Shown here piece after piece: positions 23,501 through 33,525 of a stretch of 60,000 bases of DNA. The position numbers and the translations under genes are program-made. Numbering within the stretch: the first letter of the stretch is position 1; every line of letters starts with the position of its first letter. Below the pieces are notes generated by a model. The model worked only from the letters and a program-made list of their open reading frames with translations. It did not search any database and was not told the origin of the DNA. Source of the stretch: Owenia fusiformis (Eukaryota; Annelida; Polychaeta; Sabellida; Oweniidae); the NCBI GenBank assembly GCA_903813345.2, contig CAIIXF020000002.1, positions 34,988,109 through 35,048,108 of the forward strand, written 5' to 3'.

Positions 23501-26500
23501 TTTTAGTATTGCAGTGTTGAAAACAAATGAATGTATGATTGTAGGATTTGAAATATAGGGAGGACTTGAGACATATCACAGTGTGCAGTGTTGAAAACAA
23601 ATGAATGTATGATTGTAGGATTTGAAATACAGGGAGGACTTGAGACATATCACAGTGTGCAGTGTTGAAAACAAATGAATGTATGATTGTAGGATTTGAA
23701 ATACAGGGAGGACTTGAGACATATCACAGTATGCAGCGTTGACCCTCCTGGCTGCACAGATATTGATGACGCCCTTCATTGTAGGAATCTGGACAATGGA
23801 AACTTGGAGGTTTGTGTTCATATGATATTAAGACATTTTTACATGTTTCATCCTTAGACTGTACACCCCCTAGACATTAAACTCTAGTAATTGTTGCTTT
23901 TGCTAAGATCTAGTCAATCCAAATTTTTCTCCAAAACAATCAGTAATGTCCCAATATTATTGCTCATATAACATGCCTCTAGTTACTCTAATCATGCTTT
24001 TAGGAGACTGGATATCTTAGGGGTTAGCGGTGTTCTGATTGAAATGTCCAATGTCTATAAACCATTTATATTCTAGATACTTCATAGGGGTTATTTGAAT
24101 TACAATTGTGAACAAATACAATACATTATTCTTCACCAACTGTCTTATCTTCTAGGTGGGTGTCCATATAGCTGATGTGAGTCACTTTATTCGTCCCAAC
24201 ACTGCCATAGATGATGAGGCCTCAAATAGAGGGACAACTGTATACCTGGTAGACAAGGTAAAAGAAAAAATATATTACTTACCTTTAGCAAGAGCATAAC
24301 TCATCTATACTATAGGTGAATGGGTTTTGTTTATTAGTAGCTTACATTTTATTTCAATTTTATAAAGCATGATATATTTCATTATCCTACACTTAGTGTA
24401 CTAAATGTATAATAACATGGAAAAATAAATTTGATATTTATTGGCAAAATGAATATCCGGAGGATATCGTAACGATATACTCCGGGCGGAGGATATCGTG
24501 ACGATATACTCCGGAAAACCCAATATGCGGAGGATATTGTGACGATATACTCCGCTTGTTGATTTCCCGCCAAATTGACTCTATTTGACATGAAATTCAT
24601 TTTACAATGATATTATACATTCAGTAAACTCCTTGTAAGTGTAGGATAATAAGAACATCCTATGATTTTTTTCAGAATATCATTTTAATCTACTCGGTGA
24701 TATTGATATACAGGGTGTCCAATAAATAAGGTGAAAGATATTGTAACTTTCTTAATATTGCACCAATCTTGGTGAAATTTTCAGAGTTCGTAGATCAAAC
24801 CTTTTTACCTTTATTCTGTGAATTTAAAGGGTCTTCTATTTGATTGGCCAGAGTTGTGGTTGCTATAGCAACCGAAACAACAAAAAGGCGGGGCAAGTTT
24901 GTTTACGTCACAACTTTCCAAAACATATTTATTATTTCTGATAGCTTTATTCATACTCCCAGGTCTATTACTACTACAAATACAATATAAAAACAGTCCT
25001 AAAGTCCCATTGTTATGGAAAATAAGCTATTCAACATAATGTCCATCTCTAGCTATACACTTATGCCTATTCACTCACTCTCTAAACACACTTTCAAACC
25101 CATTCTGTTAAAAAACGTCCAGGAGAGAATTTTCTGATGCACTGTGACAATGCCCCCTCACACACAGCTATGTTCACTAGTGAAACTATTAGGGCACTGG
25201 TGCTACCCCTACTTGCACACCCTCCATATTCCCCAGACCTTGCACCCGATGACTTTTACTTATATGCAGAACTCAAGCGTGACTCGAGAGGAAATAAATT
25301 TGGAAGCACTGATGAACTCAGATCACATGTCTTAGCAAGACTTCAGGAAATGGACAAGAATGGGTTTGAACGTGTGTTTAGAGAGTGGGTGAATAGGCAT
25401 AAGAAGTGTATAGCTAGAGATGGACATTATGTTGAATAGCTTATTTTCATAACAATGGGACTTTAGGACTGTTTTTATATTGTATTTATGGTAGTAATAG
25501 ACCTGAATAAAGCTATCAAAAAGAATAAATATGTTTTGGAAAGTTGTGACGTAAACAAACTTGCCCCGCCTTTTTATGTCCCCACCACATAGTGTGGGGC
25601 CATATTGTCGGCCTAGGCGCGTCCGTCTGTCCGTCCGTACGTCCGTCCGTCCGTCCGTCTGTCCGTCCGTCTGTCCGTACGTCCGGGAGTTTTCTCCAAA
25701 ACCGCTACAGATATCACCTTCAAATTTTCAGGGATAACTTATGAGTGCATACAGATGTGGATGAAAAAATTTTAACTCGATACCTACTTCCTGTCGGCCA
25801 TTTTGAAGTCAAATGCTAAAATCCTTGTCTGCAAACTTTAAGAAAAACGGCTTCACAGTTGCTTTTAAAACTTTAACATCTTGTTCAGCTCACTTCATTC
25901 TAGATCTGATTAGGTTTTGGACCTGTTAGCTCAGTCATGTCAGCCATTTTGAATTTCTTAAGAAAAGTTAGCGCACGATAATACTTTGTATCATATTGAA
26001 TGGTGTTTTTGAGTTTTCATACTTTAACTATTTAGTAGCTTTATAAATAATTTCAGATCTACTTTGTTGTAAAAGCCTATGTTATTGTTAAAAGTAGTAA
26101 TATGTGATAATTTTGTAAGAAGAAATCAGCAAAAACACATAATCACTTTTTTATTGTCGGCCATTTTGGATTTTTCCGTCCTAAAATCTTGTCTGTGAAG
26201 TCTTGTCTACGTGTTTTCAGGTGAACCGTTTGGTGGATCAATTTCAAATTTTCAGGGATGATTCTTAGTATAAAAATCTAGATCTGATTTGTTTTTTGGC
26301 ATTCTGGGTAAATGTCAAGGCAGCCATTTTGGATTTTCCATCCTAAAATCTTGTCTGTAAAGTCTTGTCTACGCGTTTTCAGGTGAACCCTTTGGTAGAT
26401 CAATTTCAAATTTTCAGAGATGATTCTTAGTATGGAAATGTAGAACTGATTAGTTTTTTGGCATTCTGGGCAAATGTCAAGGCAGCCATTTTGGATTTTC

Positions 26501-29500
26501 TGTCCTAAAATCTTGTCTGTAAAGTCTTGTCTATGCATTTCCAGGTGAACCGTTGTGTAGATCAATTTCAAATTTTTAAGGATGATTCTTAGTATGAAAA
26601 TCTAGATCTGATTAGTTTTTTGGCATTCTGGATAAATGTCAAGGCAACCATTTTGGATTTTCCATCTTAAAATCTTGCCTGTAAAGTCTTGTCTACGCGT
26701 TTTTAGGTGAACCGTTTGGTAGATCAATTTCAAATTTTCAGGGATGATTCTTAGTGTGAAAATCTACATCTGATTAGTTTTTTGGCATTCTGTGTAAATG
26801 TCATGGCAGCCATTTTGGATTTTCTGTCCTAAAATCTTGTCTGTAAAGTCTTGTCTACGCGTTTTCAGGTGAACCATTTGATAGATCAATGTCATATTTT
26901 CAGGGATGATTCTTAGTATGAAAATCTAGGAACAGATTAGTTTTTTGACATTCTGGGTAAATGTCAAGGCAGCCATTTTGGATTTTCCATCCTAAAATCT
27001 TGTCTGTAAAGTCTTGTTTACATGTTTTCTAGTTAACTGTGTGACGGATCAATTAAAATTGTGTTGGTAAAGTCTTGTCTACTCATTTTCAGGATAACCA
27101 TTTCATGGGATCACCCATTGGTGGGGACATTTTGTACACATTTGTGTTCTTGTTGTTGTTTCGGTTGCTATAGCAACCACAACTCTGGCCAATCAAATAG
27201 AAGACGCTTTAAATTCACAGAATAAAGGTAAAAAGGTTTGGGCTACAAATTCTGGAAATTTCATCAAGATTGGTGCAACATTAAGAAAGTTACAATATCT
27301 TTTACCTTATTTATTGGACACCCTGTATGCACTCGTTCGCTTCGCTCTCTCGTGCAAATATCAATATCACCTCGTAGATAAAAATGATATTCCTCAAAAT
27401 CATAGGATATCCTATAATTATGTTGACTATGAACTCCCAGTGTGTTTAAATCCATTCACGCTTTGATGTATATTTCTAGAGAATAGACATGGTGCCAGAG
27501 CTGCTCAGTTCAAACTTGTGTTCATTGAGAGATGATGGTGACAGACTGGCATTCTCTGTGTTGTGGGAGATGACACATGATGCTTAGATTGTTAATACCA
27601 TTGCTTTCATATATATTTGTAGAGAATAGACATGGTGCCAGAGCTGCTCAGTTCAAACTTGTGTTCATTGAGAGATGATGGTGACAGACTGGCATTCTCT
27701 GTGTTTTGGGAGATGACAAATGATGCTAAGATTGTTAATACCATTGCTTTCATATATATTTGTAGAGAATAGACATGGTGCCAGAGCTGCTCAGTTCAAA
27801 CTTGTGTTCATTGAGAGATGATGGTGACAGACTGGCATTCTCTGTGTTGTGGGAGATGACACATGATGCTTAGATTGTTAATACCATTGCTTTCATATAT
27901 ATTTGTAGAGAATAGACATGGTGCCAGATCTGCTCAGTTCTAACTTGTGTTCGTTGAGAGATGATGGTGACAGACTGGCATTCTCTGTGTTTTGGGAGAT
28001 GACATGTGATGTTAAGATTGTTAATACCATTGCTTTCATATATATTTGTAGAGAATAGACATGGTACCAGAGCTGCTCAGTTCAAACTTGTGTTCATTGA
28101 GAGATGATGGTGACAGACTGGCATTCTCTGTGTTTTGGGAGATGACACATGATGCTAAGATTGTTAATACCATTGCTTTCATATTTTTAGAGAATAGACA
28201 TGGTGCCAGAGCTGCTCAGCTCAAACTTGTGTTCATTGAGAGATGATGGTGACAGACTGGCATTCTCTGTGTTTTGGGAGATGACACATGATGCTAAGAT
28301 TGTTAATACCATTGCTTTCATATTTTTAGAGAATAGACAATGTGCCAGAGCTGCTCAGCTCAAACTTGTGTTCGTTGAGAGATGACGGTGTATTCTCTGT
28401 GTTGTGGGAGATGACACATGATGCTAAGATTGTTAATACCATTGCTTTCATATATATTTGTAGAGAATAGACATGGTGCCAGAGCTGCTCAGTTCAAACT
28501 TGTGTTCATTGAGAGATGATGGTGACAGACTGGCATTCTCTGTGTTGTGGGAGATGACAAATGATGCTAAGATTGTTAATACGAGGTTCACAAAGTCCTG
28601 CATCAGATCCAAGGTAAAATATGAATTATTGACCCCTTTTAAGGTTGACAGTAAAAATTGTGAGGTCTAATAATTAATAAAGTTAGTCCAGCAATAATTC
28701 AAAGTTTGATTGAATGTTTAGTATTTTTAGTGTATTTTCCATTTTAGGCTTCTTTAACATATGCCCAGGCACAGCTGATCATAGATGAAACATCTAGGAA
28801 TGATGAGCTAGCAACTAGTTTACGAGGATTGAATAGACTAGCAAAAATACTGAAACAGGGCAGAATAGATAAAGGGTATGTACTTGCCGTGAGAGGATGA
28901 CTATTATGTTTGAGGCTCAGTATTTAACTCAGTAAACACAAACATGACATATTTTGTAAATGTATATTTCCATATATTCCAATATGGAATACTCATGATA
29001 CTCCATTCAGTAAGGCCATCTATAAATTGAGTGATTGCTATTTGACCATACATTACAAAGATGTTCAGTCAGATCAAGCTGCTACATAGTGATCCTTGTT
29101 TTATTCAGAATAGTTTATTTCCTATATTGTTTTCATGTGAGAATGTCATAAAAATAGTACTGGCATTCCTTGTCCTATCATTGTTAGTATGCAAGTGGCA
29201 TAGTAGAAATATACACTTTTGTTTACTCCAGTGCTTTAGTCCTGGCATCAACAGAGATAAGATTCCACATTGACAGTGAAACACACGATCCAATAGATGT
29301 CGAGACAAAACAACTCCGCGACACAAACTCCATGGTTGAGGAGTTCATGTTGTTAGCTAATATTTCTGTGGCAGAGAAAATCAAAGAAGATTTTCCTAAT
29401 TGTGCAGTACTGAGACGTCATCCTTCCCCGCCTCCTTCTAACTTTGACCCTCTGATCAAAGCTGCTCAATCCAAGGTATGAAAGTGGTTTTCACCCCACC

Positions 29501-32500
29501 TCCCCCCTTCGCCTAAATCTTGCCTTTGTGATTGAAAGTGCTTGACACGTTGACATTATATAACACTGGCAAATTAAGGCAATGTATTTAATAAATTGTT
29601 ATCATACCTAACCTAAATAATGAATATTATTTTGGACTAAATTCTTACCCAGAAGTTAAATTGACTTGTATCAGAGAATCATTATCTTGTTCAGTGCCAC
29701 ATTTGAAAACTTTTAAACTTTATATCTTAATGATACAGTTATGCAGCTAATTATTCGTAAAGATACATATTACGTAAATCTACTTTTCCTCCAGGGCTTC
29801 CAAATGGACATCAACTCAGGGAAGGCCCTCCAAGTTTCTCTGAATGAAGCTGTCATCCCTGACAACCCTTATTTCAACACTATGCTGCGTATCCTCACTA
29901 CAAGGTGTATGATGCAGGCCCTGTACTTCTGCAGTGGCATGGTGCCCGAGTCTGACTTTGGGCATTATGGTCTCGCTGCTCCAATCTATACACATTTTAC
30001 ATCACCTATTAGAAGGTATCTCTTGTTCAGAATTAAATTCAAATATTTTTATGTATAGGTTTGATATGCTTAATTATAGCAAGTTTCTATTTGCATTCCT
30101 ATTTATTGAGATACCCGGTGTATGAATATTAATATGAATCAAGGCTAACATGATTCTCAAAATCCTCCATTTCTACTTAAACGTTAAATTATGATAATTT
30201 CTTTCTTTCAGATATTCTGATATCTTGGCACATAGACTCTTGGCTGTGGCTATAGGACAGGATGCTTCATATGCGGATCTCCTGAACAAAAAGAAAACAC
30301 ACTCCTGTTGCGACAATCTCAATTATAGACATAGAATGGCTCAATATGCTGGTAGGGCCTCAGTGGCCTTACATACACAGGTAATGCATATAATCTCAAT
30401 TATAGACACAGAATGGCTCAATATGCTGGTAGGGCCTCAGTGGCCTTACATACACAGGTAATGCATACAGATAAAACTATATCAGTGAATATACTGAGTA
30501 CATGTACATATAGTTTATTCACTTTTGCTCCATTAGAAATCTTGTTTTAGTCGTGTGACTAAAACTTGCCTAAAACTAATACTTGCCTATTTATGCATTG
30601 TATATACACTGTGTGTTTACCCTTTTGTTATTATGTGATTCTAGTTGTTCTTCAAGAAAAGGACGGTTGATGAAGAAGCATATGTGCTGTTCGTAAGAAA
30701 GAACGCTGTTCAGGTTCTCATACCCAAATATGGACTTGAAGGGACATTGTACGTCAGTAAATCAGGGGAGAAGAGCGAGTTTGAATTCAATGAGGAGGTA
30801 CTGTTTATTTGTTTGATATTTAATATAAGAAATAAGTTAGTGAAAAAAGAGAAAGAACCAATTGCTATTCAGAGCATATATAAGAACAAATTCTCAAATA
30901 TAGTGCATACCTGTGACAATCAATTGAAATGTATTTACACATGATATGCGTTGTAATAGGTTTCAACCATTATTGACATACATAGTATTTAAACAATATG
31001 TTTGATATAATATTGAATTTGTTGCATTACTTTAAACCTGAACTTGAATGAAACATAAACAAAAGGTAAAGATAGGGGTTGATTATTATTATATGAGGCT
31101 AGAAGCAGCGTCAGACTAAAACAAATTCACCCAATTTTGTCATTGTGATTGTTTTATTCCAGAATTTCACACAGACGGCTCATGGTGTTACCCTTCATAC
31201 ATTTGACCCTCTCATAGTTCAGCTCAGTATTGATGCTTCCAATGTGCAACACCAAAAGCTAAGCATCAAACTTGTGAAGCCAGTTGTGAGTACATATTAT
31301 ATACTTATGAAATAAATCATTTTTATTGCACCCTTGGGTGCTATATTGTGATCAGTTTGCTGTTGGGGCAATCTGCTGGGTGGGTGGGTGGGAGGACATC
31401 CTGATAAATCTTTGAGGGATTTATCTGAAATTTTCAGGAATGTTTCTACCTACAAAGGTTTAGAACCTATTAGATTTGGGGCGTTCTGGGTAAATGGTAA
31501 GGTGGCCATTTTTGGATTTTCAATCCTGAAAACTGTCTATTCTATAAAGTAGACAAGTTGAGAGCTCATAAGTCCAACAGTTCTCACTTTATTTGAGGAT
31601 AAGATTGCCCCAACCATTTGATACTCTTTATCTGCTCTAAATCCACTAAGTGAATGGCAGAGGGGGATATGTGTTTTTAATAATATGATTTCTTTGTTTT
31701 GATGTTTTAAATCAGTTTGTTATATAATATAGAGTAGACATTATGTGCTTTGATATATGTTTAAAGGGTGACGCATATCGTTTAGCAAATCGAAGGCTCG
31801 TTTCTGGTGTTGCTCACCGTTTAGTATAAAAGGCCAGATCCCGGAATAATACTCAAGGGTTCACAGGTTCAATGTTGTTGTGTCAACACCTCTAACTGTT
31901 ATATAGCATAAGTATATTATGAATCGTCACACATTTATAAAAGGGTGATTTTTTTTCAATTCCAAATTTATGGGTGAAGTTTCAGGATCTTCTATTTGTG
32001 TATAATAAGGAAAAATTGGCATCTAAATTTCCCCATAACGTAATAACACATAGCTTGGCATATGAAATATCCTACAAATGAAACAAAGCAGTTCTAATAC
32101 AAGGATTTATATTGGCTGTTGTACATGTACTGTTTGAACGCAATCATTCCATGGATAACGTTTTCAAAATCATTATAAACGGATTACTTTATCTCAAAGA
32201 CAATTTCAATAAACTGGATTTTACAGAACTCCCCTTATTTCTTAAAAATGGACTGATCCAGTTGATGCGCCTGGAGCCGCCATATTGTTTTTATACGGGA
32301 TGCTTATTGGAACCCTTTAATATTGTTTTAATGGGATTTAATCATCCATAATGTACCTGTACTTTATGATAATGTTAAATTAGCTCAAGATTTTGACTTC
32401 TTACTCATTCACACGTTGTAGATTCCTGGCTTTAGTGTTTACCCTGCTCTCATAGATATGGTACAACTCCAGTTTTTGTAACCAACCTGCTTATATATTG

Positions 32501-32751
32501 TAGATTCCTGGCTTGAGTGTTGACCCTGCTCCCACAGATGTGGTACAACTCCAGTTTTTGTAACCAACCTGTTTATATGTTGTAGATTCCTGGCTTTAGT
32601 GTTGACCCTGCTCCCACAGATGTGGTACAACTCCAGTTTTTGTAACCAACCTGTTTATATGTTGTAGATTCCTGGCTTTAGTGTTGACCCTGCTCCCACA
32701 GAGATGCAAGTAGAAGATGGACCAAAACAAAAGAAACTGAAGAAAATTTGA
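17587..32751 (+). CDS. DIS3: DIS3 exosome catalytic ribonuclease (RRP44), 19 exons
   Basis: Exons: 17587-17805, 19513-19670, 19980-20170, 20522-20595, 21012-21179, 21483-21638, 22067-22207, 22567-22704, 23155-23301, 23693-23809, 24156-24257, 28464-28613, 28748-28875, 29232-29475, 29795-30015, 30212-30380, 30645-30797, 31163-31285, 32668-32751. All junctions are GT-AG and in phase; the sum is 2883 nt, 960 residues, near the human length. The protein is the 3'-5' exonuclease and endonuclease of the RNA exosome. The CR3 zinc motif has C31, C36, C39. The PIN endonuclease acidic residues include D66, E94, D143 and a D near 173. Cold-shock domains follow. The RNB exonuclease core carries D487, D489 and D490 in [10 protein letters not shown] and the TSPIRRYSD motif near 785. 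An S1 domain spans about 842-933, before a lysine-rich tail. Splice junctions of exons 10, 12, 16 and 19 are tandemly duplicated; the chosen copy is the one that keeps the frame. Confidence 0.97.
17831..17962. repeat. Short foldback in DIS3 intron 1
   Basis: A segment reading ATTAGACTTACCCTCATGAA at the left pairs with CATTTATGAGGATAATTAGA-type sequence at the right. Its CCCACATTTATG words recur in the next two inverted repeats. Confidence 0.6.
17971..18843. mobile_element. Foldback element in DIS3 intron 1
   Basis: The arm at about 17971-18062, containing TAGTAAGCTGTATATAGAAG, is inverted at about 18755-18843. A second inner pair, around GCCCGGCAAGCTGAAAC at 18249 and its diverged complement near 18580, lies inside. 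The arms are about 85-90% alike by eye. Confidence 0.65.
18836..19056. repeat. Inverted repeat adjoining the foldback
   Basis: A block with CACCCCCACAACTACTTCTG at about 18848 is mirrored by CATAAGTAGTTGTTGGGGCG at about 19010. It appears to be another member of the same foldback family. Confidence 0.6.
19183..19255 (+). other. tRNA-like sequence, probable SINE head or tRNA pseudogene
   Basis: It has an A-box-like stretch (TTGCTCAGGGGTAGAGCA) with a good D stem. A five-pair anticodon stem with wobble pairs surrounds a CTAAGTA loop. A B-box-like GGTTCGATTTCC follows. The T stem and two acceptor pairs are mismatched, so a working tRNA is unlikely. The RNA polymerase III boxes fit a tRNA-derived SINE promoter, but no SINE tail was confirmed. 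Confidence 0.4.
23511..23742 (+). repeat. 74-bp triplicated 3' splice junction of DIS3 exon 10
   Basis: Three 74-bp units each contain intron tail, a TGATTGTAG acceptor and the first part of exon 10; acceptors precede 23545, 23619 and 23693. Only the third leads into the complete exon. The first two reach TGA soon after the copied part. Copies differ at a few bases. Confidence 0.93.
24381..24650. mobile_element. Small inverted-terminal element with three hairpin units
   Basis: A perfect 15-bp inverted terminus, ATTATCCTACACTTA, lies at 24381-24395 with its complement at 24636-24650. The interior has three imperfect palindromes of the form GGAGGATATCGT-n-ACGATATACTCC, at about 24457-24485, 24486-24513 and 24527-24555. 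It is in DIS3 intron 11. Confidence 0.7.
25137..25439 (+). pseudogene. Mariner transposase C-terminal remnant
   Basis: This open stretch of 100 codons begins inside the catalytic domain at HCDNAPSHT. It has [17 protein letters not shown] with 34 residues between the two catalytic aspartates (DD34D) and ends GHYVE. The preceding KKRPGENFL codons are also in frame. Everything N-terminal, including the DNA-binding region and first aspartate, is missing; it has been replaced by an inverted copy of the 3' end. It differs clearly from the transposase at 12770-14005, so it is another mariner lineage. Confidence 0.88.
25577..27150. mobile_element. GTCCCCACC-ended element nested in the mariner
   Basis: It interrupts the mariner arm, which reads GCCCCGCCTTTTT before it and GTTGTTTCGGTTGC after it. 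The left end is ATGTCCCCACCACATAGTGT, and TTGGTGGGGACAT lies near the right end. It holds a GTCC microsatellite (25619-25683) and an internal tandem array. No protein is encoded. The exact right boundary is uncertain by about 25 bases. Confidence 0.7.
26150..27030. repeat. 162-bp tandem repeat inside the nested element
   Basis: GCAGCCATTTTGGATTTTCC-type blocks recur at about 26320, 26482, 26644, 26806 and 26969, a regular 162-163 bp. Units share GTCTTGTCTACGCGTTTTCA and AATTTCAAATTTTCAGG segments. Confidence 0.92.
27458..28585 (+). repeat. Eight tandem copies of the DIS3 exon 12 acceptor and exon start
   Basis: Acceptors precede 27480, 27623, 27766, 27909, 28052, 28191, 28330 and 28464; periods are 143, 143, 143, 143, 139, 139 and 134 bp. 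Each unit has about 22 bp of intron tail and about 121 bp of exon 12. Only the last copy continues into the exon's 3' part and a donor. Copies carry scattered substitutions and small deletions. Confidence 0.95.
30315..30468 (+). repeat. 77-bp duplication of the DIS3 exon 16 donor junction
   Basis: The last part of exon 16 plus the donor CACAG/GTAATGCATA occurs twice, with donors after 30380 and after 30457. The first keeps the frame; use of the second adds 77 nt and shifts it. Confidence 0.93.
31328..31560. repeat. Remnant of the GTCC-type element
   Basis: It shares GCGTTCTGGGTAAATG, GGCCATTTTTGGATTTTC and TTTTCAGG blocks with 25700-27030 in the same order. It also has a short GGGTGGGTGGGTGGG run. 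Terminal sequence is lost. Confidence 0.5.
32411..32703 (+). repeat. 82-bp x4 duplication of the DIS3 last-exon acceptor
   Basis: Acceptors precede 32422, 32504, 32586 and 32668. Each copy begins with codons for IPG(F/L)S. The first three end about 18-19 codons later in an in-frame TAA. The fourth continues into the normal lysine-rich C-terminus and TGA at 32749-32751. Confidence 0.93.
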
Positions 32752-32986
32752 GTGCTAGGCATACTTCAAACGTACTATTTCCTCAAAAAACAAACTGCAT
32801 CCCCTGGACCGTACAATGTGTAATATCCAATTAGACTGTCATTACAATGCAGACTGCATCCACTGGACCATACAATGTCTAATGTCCAATTAAACTGTCA
32901 TTACAAATTAAGACAAATTGGAAAAATGGACATTACAATTTTCATGTCACATATTGCTCTGAGATGAATATTTCAGTTCTCTAAAT

Positions 32987-32992
32987 AATAAA
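32987..32992 (+). terminator. DIS3 polyadenylation signal
   Basis: AATAAA lies about 236 bases after the DIS3 stop codon and before the first downstream transposon. Confidence 0.6.
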
Positions 32993-33029
32993 AGATCTAA
33001 TTTTATTAGAAAACTACAGCCTTATAGTT

Positions 33030-33525
33030 AGGGGTGGGACGGATAACCGAAATACCGAAAAACCGCGGTTCATAGCCTTCGGATCGGTTTTCGGATCACG
33101 GCCCTACTTTCGGATCAGCTTTTCGGATCGTTTTCGGATTAATATTTCATTGGTCAAGTATCAATAAAACAGTTAAAAACACTGTTTTACAGCAACATTT
33201 TTGATATTCCTAGTCCCTACCTTGTCTGTCTTGTCTGTTGCTAGCTCACTCGTTTACTAGATTCGTTTCGTATCCGCGTATTTGATCCCTCGGTAATCAA
33301 TCATGTGGTCCCTGGTACTATATTCTTTAGTCGTGTATTCTAAATAATATGTATTGTTCATGAAATACTATAACATAGATTCCATCTATAAAATATTGAG
33401 ACAAAGCAGCTAATCATGTCAATCAATACAAATCCTTAAAATGAATGAACCGAATCGAAAAAACCGAACCGACGGCTGATGATCCGAAAAACCGAACCGA
33501 ACCGAAACGAACCGTCCCATCCCTA
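33030..33525. mobile_element. hAT-like MITE rich in ACCGAA words
   Basis: The ends are AGGGGTGGGACGGATA and CCGTCCCATCCCTA. The bases CTTATAGTT occur at 33021-33029 and 33526-33534, consistent with the hAT 8-bp duplication plus one shared base. Subterminal GATCGGTTTTCGGATC and AACCGAACCGAA repeats are near each end. No transposase is present. Confidence 0.82.

Larger units (their letters stand above)
24711..27325. mobile_element. Mariner foldback derivative with TA target site
   Basis: The termini CAGGGTGTCCAATAAATAAG and complement are each flanked by TA (24709-24710, 27326-27327). The left half (to about 25102) is an inverted copy of the mariner 3' end, and the right half holds the C-terminal third of a transposase. 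A second element is inserted in the right arm. The whole sits inside a larger inverted repeat (24655-24708 and 27350-27412). Confidence 0.85.

Noticed and set aside
25619-25683. GTCC run as a telomere-like repeat
   Set aside because: It is a four-base microsatellite inside a dispersed element, not TTAGGG-type sequence.
28061-28385. Small frames starting [11 protein letters not shown]
   Set aside because: Incomplete DIS3 exon 12 copies read through into intron tail, not separate genes.
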